DNA from: Flavobacteriales bacterium UBA5871
GTDB taxonomy: Bacteria; Bacteroidota; Bacteroidia; Flavobacteriales_D; Crocinitomicaceae
Length of the DNA: 9,194 nucleotides
Direction of reading: 5' to 3'
NCBI GenBank assembly: GCA_002432085.1
Contig: DJFN01000166.1
Coordinates: forward strand, 1-9,194
This document shows positions 6,338 through 9,194 of this stretch, one piece after another. The notes under the pieces are model-generated. The model saw only the letters and a program-made list of their open reading frames with translations. It did no database searches and was not told the DNA's origin. The translations under genes were made by a program, and so were the position numbers. Numbering within the stretch: the stretch's first letter is position 1; every line of letters starts with the position of its first letter.

Positions 6338-6889
6338 TTATGAACGGCTTGGAAAAATGCCTTGCAGTGCAATCGAATAATTCATGCACAGGTAAGGATT
6401 CAGAATGTTTAACGGCTGACTTCCGCCCATGGGAGCTGTCGTGCCGCCAACTACGGGTGCACCGAGTGAAGACATAGACGGAACGGGACCGAATCCGTCA
6501 CCTGAAGGTGAGTTACCGATATAGTTTCCTGCCGCACCCGAATCTTCGTTGCCGGTATTTACAGGAATCCGAACACTGATTCCTATAGCAGAGTGGGTGT
6601 GCATAGGCATCTGGTTGGCAGCGATCGTTACATTTTCATTACCGGCCATCTCACCCATGCTGTGATAGGGCAGACCACCGCCCTGACCTTGCCCGATCAC
6701 CGCGCGTCCCTGCAGATCCGGCAAACCGAACGTCGATACACCGTTACCGCCGTATGTATTGCCTAAAAGTGCATACAATGCGTTATAAGCCGCAATAGGC
6801 AGGATCTGTCCCTGGCAGGTCATGTGTCCCATCGGAGCATAATTGAATCCGAAGATTTTGATTTCACCGATAAATGGTTCTGTAGACAT
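6338..6889 (-). CDS. Phage-tail-collar-domain protein C
   Basis: The 183-residue product is the most divergent of the three collar paralogues. The collar domain at about 6-62 reads IFGFNYAPMGHMTCQGQ, LPIAAYNALYALLG, NTYGGNGVSTFGLPDLQGR. It is followed by QMPMHTHSA and residues 106-135, identical to A and B although the flanks differ (PYHSMGEMAGNENVTIAAN; VPSMSS in place of TASPTAS, one residue shorter). It ends FPSRS. It is the first gene after the peroxiredoxin terminators and a putative promoter, and it heads the C-B unit. Neither phage structural genes nor a signal peptide accompany it. The three genes probably encode related subunits, since the pattern is of divergence at fixed places rather than decay. 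Confidence 0.92.
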   Translation of the reverse strand: MSTEPFIGEIKIFGFNYAPMGHMTCQGQILPIAAYNALYALLGNTYGGNGVSTFGLPDLQGRAVIGQGQGGGLPYHSMGEMAGNENVTIAANQMPMHTHSAIGISVRIPVNTGNEDSGAAGNYIGNSPSGDGFGPVPSMSSLGAPVVGGTTAPMGGSQPLNILNPYLCMNYSIALQGIFPSRS

Positions 6890-6914
6890 AATTTATTGTA
6901 TTTGAAAGTTTACG
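6890..6914 (-). repeat. Conserved leader of collar gene C
   Basis: Matches the A and B leaders at 22 of 25 bases. The conserved core on the minus strand is TTTNAAATACAATA close to the ATG. Confidence 0.75.
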
Positions 6915-7012
6915 AAGAAGGGAGCGCGATCCGGCTGCGGGAAGAGATCGAAACGCACGCTCACCGAATAGTACTGTGAACGTAGTTGGTTGATATATAG
7001 TGAATTGACTGT

Positions 7013-7045
7013 CAAAGCTGTTCAGGCTGTGAAAACTGACTGCAA
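7013..7045 (-). promoter_or_regulatory. Putative promoter for the collar C-B unit
   Basis: CAGCTTTG (7020-7013) is one base off TAnnTTTG, and a TTG (7045-7043) lies 22 bases upstream, exactly as in the copy before gene A. The match is weaker than that copy, so C-B may be expressed less or need an activator. Confidence 0.45.
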
Positions 7046-7070
7046 GGTACGCTGCCTGTCATCAAAAAAA

Positions 7071-7112
7071 CGGGTGGAAATACCTGAATTACAAAACAGG
7101 TAATCCTACTTA
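7071..7112. promoter_or_regulatory. Pair of inverted 16-bp dyad sites upstream of the C-B promoter
   Basis: CGGGTGGAAATACCTG (7071-7086) and CAGGTAATCCTACTTA (7097-7112) are separated by 10 bases, as at 5598-5639. The combined stem is less perfect here (10 of 13), while the 16-mers and their spacing are kept. That favours a protein-binding role somewhat over a pure hairpin role. On the minus strand a run of seven T residues follows after CCG. Confidence 0.5.
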
Positions 7113-7119
7113 CGAGCAT

Positions 7120-7154
7120 AAAAAAAGGCTGTATGTCAACAGACACACAGCCTT
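7120..7154 (-). terminator. Intrinsic terminator of the peroxiredoxin gene
   Basis: An 8-bp stem AAGGCTGT/ACAGCCTT (7125-7132 with 7147-7154) with a 14-base loop is followed on the minus strand by seven T residues (7126-7120). It begins 22 bp after the peroxiredoxin stop. Confidence 0.85.
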
Positions 7155-7176
7155 CAGGCTTATTGCTTTTTACTTC

Positions 7177-7809
7177 TTAGTTTGCAGAAAGGTATTCGGC
7201 AACACCTTCGAAAGTAGCTTTCATTCCTGCTTCACCTTTTGACCAGTTTGCCGGGCAAACTTCGCCGTTTTCTTCGAAGAACTGGAGAGCGTCAACCATG
7301 CGGAGCGCCTCGTCTACGTTTCTTCCGAGCGGGAAGTTGTTCACCAGCTGGTGCATGACCGTTCCTTCCTTGTCGATGAGGAACAAACCGCGGTAAGCGA
7401 TCATCGGACCTGTAGCGATGAGGTTGCCGTCCATGTCGAAGTCGTATTCACCGGCCAGTACGCCGAATGCTTCGGAAATGGTTTTGGTAACATCCGCTAC
7501 GATCGGGTAAGTAACGCCTTCGATACCGCCCTTGGCCTTCGGAACCTGCAGCCATCCCCAGTGAGATTCAGGCGTGTCGGTTGAGCAGGCAACTACTTTC
7601 GCGCCACGGGCTTCGAATTCAGCCAGTTTCGCCTGGAAAGCATGCAGCTCGGAAGGGCATACGAATGTAAAATCCTTCGGGTAGAAGAAAAATACAACCG
7701 GGTGCTTGCCGATGAATTGGTCGAGTGAGAAATCTTCAACGACCTGGTTGCCGTTGATTACAGCCGGAGCTGAAAATGAAGGAGCTTTTTTTCCTACTAA
7801 AACTGCCAT
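7177..7809 (-). CDS. Typical 2-Cys peroxiredoxin (AhpC/Prx1 type)
   Basis: The 210-residue thiol peroxidase reduces hydrogen peroxide and organic peroxides in the cytosol. The active site is DFTFVCPSE, with Thr48 and peroxidatic Cys51. The catalytic Arg140 is in AYRGLFLID and the resolving Cys185 in GEVCPANW. The GGIEG loop at 94-98 corresponds to the GG(L/I)G region. Compared with the usual form it has an insertion of about ten residues before the catalytic arginine (GEYDFDMDGNLIATGP at about 120-135). The C-terminal YF motif of hyperoxidation-sensitive eukaryotic enzymes is not evident (ends EYLSAN). It lies 56 bp after dps in the same direction, next to a divergent oxyR-like gene, so OxyR control is likely. 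No clear promoter of its own is visible, and cotranscription with dps is possible. Its last nine codons recur as a relic at 5704-5733. Confidence 0.95.
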   Translation of the reverse strand: MAVLVGKKAPSFSAPAVINGNQVVEDFSLDQFIGKHPVVFFFYPKDFTFVCPSELHAFQAKLAEFEARGAKVVACSTDTPESHWGWLQVPKAKGGIEGVTYPIVADVTKTISEAFGVLAGEYDFDMDGNLIATGPMIAYRGLFLIDKEGTVMHQLVNNFPLGRNVDEALRMVDALQFFEENGEVCPANWSKGEAGMKATFEGVAEYLSAN

Positions 7810-7865
7810 AGTTTGATTATTTGCTGTTTGAAAATTGATTGCTAAGTTAATAAAAGGATGCCGGT

Positions 7866-8312
7866 TTATCGGTTCAGCCAGGCTGCAAACATCCAGTTGG
7901 TCTTTTCTTTTTCGCGCACCAGATCGCTCATCATTGCGTTCGTGCCTTCGTCGTCGAGATCAGCCGATTCCTGCAGGAGCTCGCGTTCGAGTTCGAGCAG
8001 TGTTTTCTGCGCTTCGAGAATATACGCCATGCCTTCCTTGCCGCTGTGAATGGTCTTGTTTTCCTTCAGCTGACTCAGCTCGAGGTAATCGCTGAAACGG
8101 TGCGTCGGCGTATTTCCCAGCGACAAAATGCGCTCGGCCAGCTCGTCGATGATGACTTGCGCACGGGTGTAAAGCTCTTCGTATTTCACATGCAGCTCGA
8201 AAAAGTGCTCGCCCTGGATGTTCCAATGAATAGCACGAAGATTTTGGTAATGAATCTGATACGTTGCTAAAAGTCGATTGAGTTTTCCTGTGTAAGCTTT
8301 CGATGTTTTCAT
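7866..8312 (-). CDS. dps: Dps-family ferroxidase / DNA-protection protein
   Basis: The 148-residue protein belongs to the 12-subunit miniferritins that oxidise iron(II) with hydrogen peroxide, store it and protect DNA. The inter-subunit ferroxidase ligands are all visible with Dps spacing: His29 and Trp30 (AIHWN), His41, Glu45, Asp56 and Glu60 (DELAERI). The pattern corresponds to His31, His43, Asp47, Asp58 and Glu62 of Listeria Dps, with Glu in place of the third ligand. The N-terminal tail is short (few Lys), so direct DNA binding is uncertain. The gene diverges from the oxyR-like regulator across 84 bp and precedes the peroxiredoxin gene. Confidence 0.94.
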   Translation of the reverse strand: MKTSKAYTGKLNRLLATYQIHYQNLRAIHWNIQGEHFFELHVKYEELYTRAQVIIDELAERILSLGNTPTHRFSDYLELSQLKENKTIHSGKEGMAYILEAQKTLLELERELLQESADLDDEGTNAMMSDLVREKEKTNWMFAAWLNR

Positions 8313-8396
8313 AATCGGTTGTTTGGAAGTACAAATTTACGGATTAAGCTCGTATAAGTATTATTGATTAATTTTATATTCCTATAAATAGAATTT
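8313..8396. promoter_or_regulatory. Divergent dps/oxyR intergenic region
   Basis: This 84-bp AT-rich region must hold both promoters. On the minus strand TAAATTTG (8339-8332) fits the Bacteroidota -7 element and would start the dps transcript about 12-14 bases before its ATG. For oxyR no clear -7 element is seen. A small dyad CTAT-AA-ATAG (8382-8391) lies just before the oxyR start. The layout suits a regulator controlling both genes. Confidence 0.55.
8332..8339 (-). promoter_or_regulatory. Putative -7 element of dps
   Basis: TAAATTTG on the minus strand is an exact TAnnTTTG match, 19 bp before the dps start codon. No good TTG element is seen at the expected upstream distance, as expected of an activator-dependent promoter. 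Confidence 0.5.
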
Positions 8397-9194
8397 ATGG
8401 TATCCATCCAGCAGATTGCTTATATCATCGCCATCGTCGACACCGGAAGCTTCAGCCGCGCTGCCGAACAATGTTTCGTTACCCAGCCCACGCTCTCGAT
8501 GCAGATCAAAAAAGCCGAAGAAATGCTCGGTTTCTCGATCTTTCACCGCGATCCGGCCAAGCTGGAGCTCACGACTTTCGGTGAAGCGCTGTTGCCCTTG
8601 CTGCGCCAGATCCAGGGCGATTTCGGGGCGATCGACCGGCTTCGACAGGAATTCTCCGGAACCTTCCGTGAGCGTCTGCGCCTCGGCATCATCCCGACAA
8701 TTGCTTCCTATGTATTACAGGAATGTTTTTCCGAGTGGCAATCGTTGATTCCACAGACACAGCTTACCATTGAAGAGCTCAAAACCGAAGAATTGCTCGA
8801 AGCGCTGGAAAAACGGAAGATCGACCTCGCAATCATGGCTGGTCCGCTCGAAACGGCCGGCTGGCGAACGATTCCGCTGTATACGGAAGAAATCCTGGCC
8901 TACGTTCCTGACCTGCAGGGAAAAGTCGTTACGGTCGACGAGCTCGGTGAATTGCACCCGTGGCTGTTGAGCAAAAGCAATTGTCTTCGTACACAAATGA
9001 TGCAGTTCTGCTCGCTCAACGACGAAGTAACCGCCAACTGGAATTACGCCGGCGGAAACCTCGATATGCTCATGCGCATGGTCGACAACAGCGGCGGCTA
9101 CACCTTGATTCCCGAACATTATCGCACAACTTTCCCGAAGCTCGAAAAGAAATTCAAGCGTATCGTTGATCGCAACCGCCAGTCGCCGGGCAGG
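8397..9194 (+). CDS. oxyR: OxyR-type LysR-family peroxide regulator (partial, right edge)
   Basis: The frame is open from ATG at 8397 to the window end (266 codons). Residues 1-60 form the LysR winged helix-turn-helix (IAYIIAIVDTGSFSRAAEQ, then VTQPTLSMQIKKAEEMLG, then LTTFGEALLP). From about 90 on comes the substrate-binding-like effector domain. Cys196 and Cys205 lie in NCLRTQMMQFC, with the same eight-residue spacing and nearly the same context as the redox-active Cys199/Cys208 pair of E. coli OxyR, which forms a disulphide on peroxide exposure. The missing part should be about 40-50 residues. The ATG was chosen because it starts the conserved helix-turn-helix within five residues. Position opposite dps and the peroxiredoxin gene supports regulation of both. 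Confidence 0.93.
   Translation, partial: MVSIQQIAYIIAIVDTGSFSRAAEQCFVTQPTLSMQIKKAEEMLGFSIFHRDPAKLELTTFGEALLPLLRQIQGDFGAIDRLRQEFSGTFRERLRLGIIPTIASYVLQECFSEWQSLIPQTQLTIEELKTEELLEALEKRKIDLAIMAGPLETAGWRTIPLYTEEILAYVPDLQGKVVTVDELGELHPWLLSKSNCLRTQMMQFCSLNDEVTANWNYAGGNLDMLMRMVDNSGGYTLIPEHYRTTFPKLEKKFKRIVDRNRQSPGR

Larger units (their letters stand above)
6890..7176. other. Gene-free 287-bp region between the peroxiredoxin gene and collar gene C
   Basis: No coding gene is seen. It contains, in minus-strand order, the peroxiredoxin terminator (7154-7120), the dyad pair (7112-7071), a putative promoter (7045-7013), about 100 bases of leader without a recognised element and the conserved 25-bp leader of C. 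It is the parental or sister copy of the region in front of gene A. Confidence 0.85.

Noticed and set aside
4842..6889. Prophage or tailocin reading of the collar genes
   Set aside because: No other phage gene (capsid, tube, sheath, baseplate, integrase, lysis) is in the window. Chromosomal collar-domain proteins of this length are common.
8378..8394. Possible OxyR box around CTATAAATAG
   Set aside because: It lacks the ATAG-N7-CTAT tetrad spacing of known OxyR sites. Only a 4-bp dyad with a 2-bp spacer is present in AT-rich sequence, which is expected by chance.
8715..9119. Minus-strand 134-codon frame under the oxyR-like gene
   Set aside because: The plus strand encodes a continuous LysR-type protein with the OxyR cysteine pair over the same bases.

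Overview
The window looks like chromosome of a member of the Bacteroidota. The evidence is a secreted protein built from SprB-type repeats (typical of gliding and type IX secretion bacteria), TAnnTTTG-type -7 promoter elements, weak or absent Shine-Dalgarno sequences in AT-rich leaders, and a Dps/peroxiredoxin/OxyR set. Genus cannot be assigned from the sequence. All genes but one are on the minus strand, so they are described in transcription order, from high to low coordinates.

Right part (7177-9194): an oxidative-stress locus. A LysR-type regulator with the OxyR cysteine pair (8397-9194, +, cut by the right edge) diverges from dps (8312-7866, -), which is followed by a typical 2-Cys peroxiredoxin (7809-7177, -). 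Two hairpins with T-runs close this unit.

Middle part (4842-7154): three paralogous small proteins with a phage-tail-collar (microcystin-dependent-protein-like) domain: C (6889-6338), B (6300-5746) and A (5396-4842). C and B form one unit. A lies behind its own promoter region, and that region (5531-5733) is a diverged copy of the region in front of C (7005-7206). The copy even includes the last nine codons and the stop of the peroxiredoxin gene, which shows that the collar genes were multiplied by local duplication. Each copy carries a terminator, a pair of 16-bp dyad sites and a putative promoter at nearly constant spacing.

Left part (1-4793): a LivJ/AmiC-type ligand-binding protein without a signal peptide (4793-3645), overlapped by one base (TGATG) by a methionyl-tRNA-formyltransferase-like enzyme (3645-2716). 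After 45 bp comes a large SprB-repeat surface protein (2670 to beyond base 1). It has a signal peptide, a beta-rich N-terminal region, an Ig-like region and at least eight 75-77-residue repeats, and it is open for 890 codons to the edge.

The best candidate for an undescribed system is the co-oriented set of three collar proteins, cytosolic binding protein, formyltransferase paralogue and SprB-repeat protein. The individual families are recognisable, but their joint function is unknown and the grouping is an inference from gene order.
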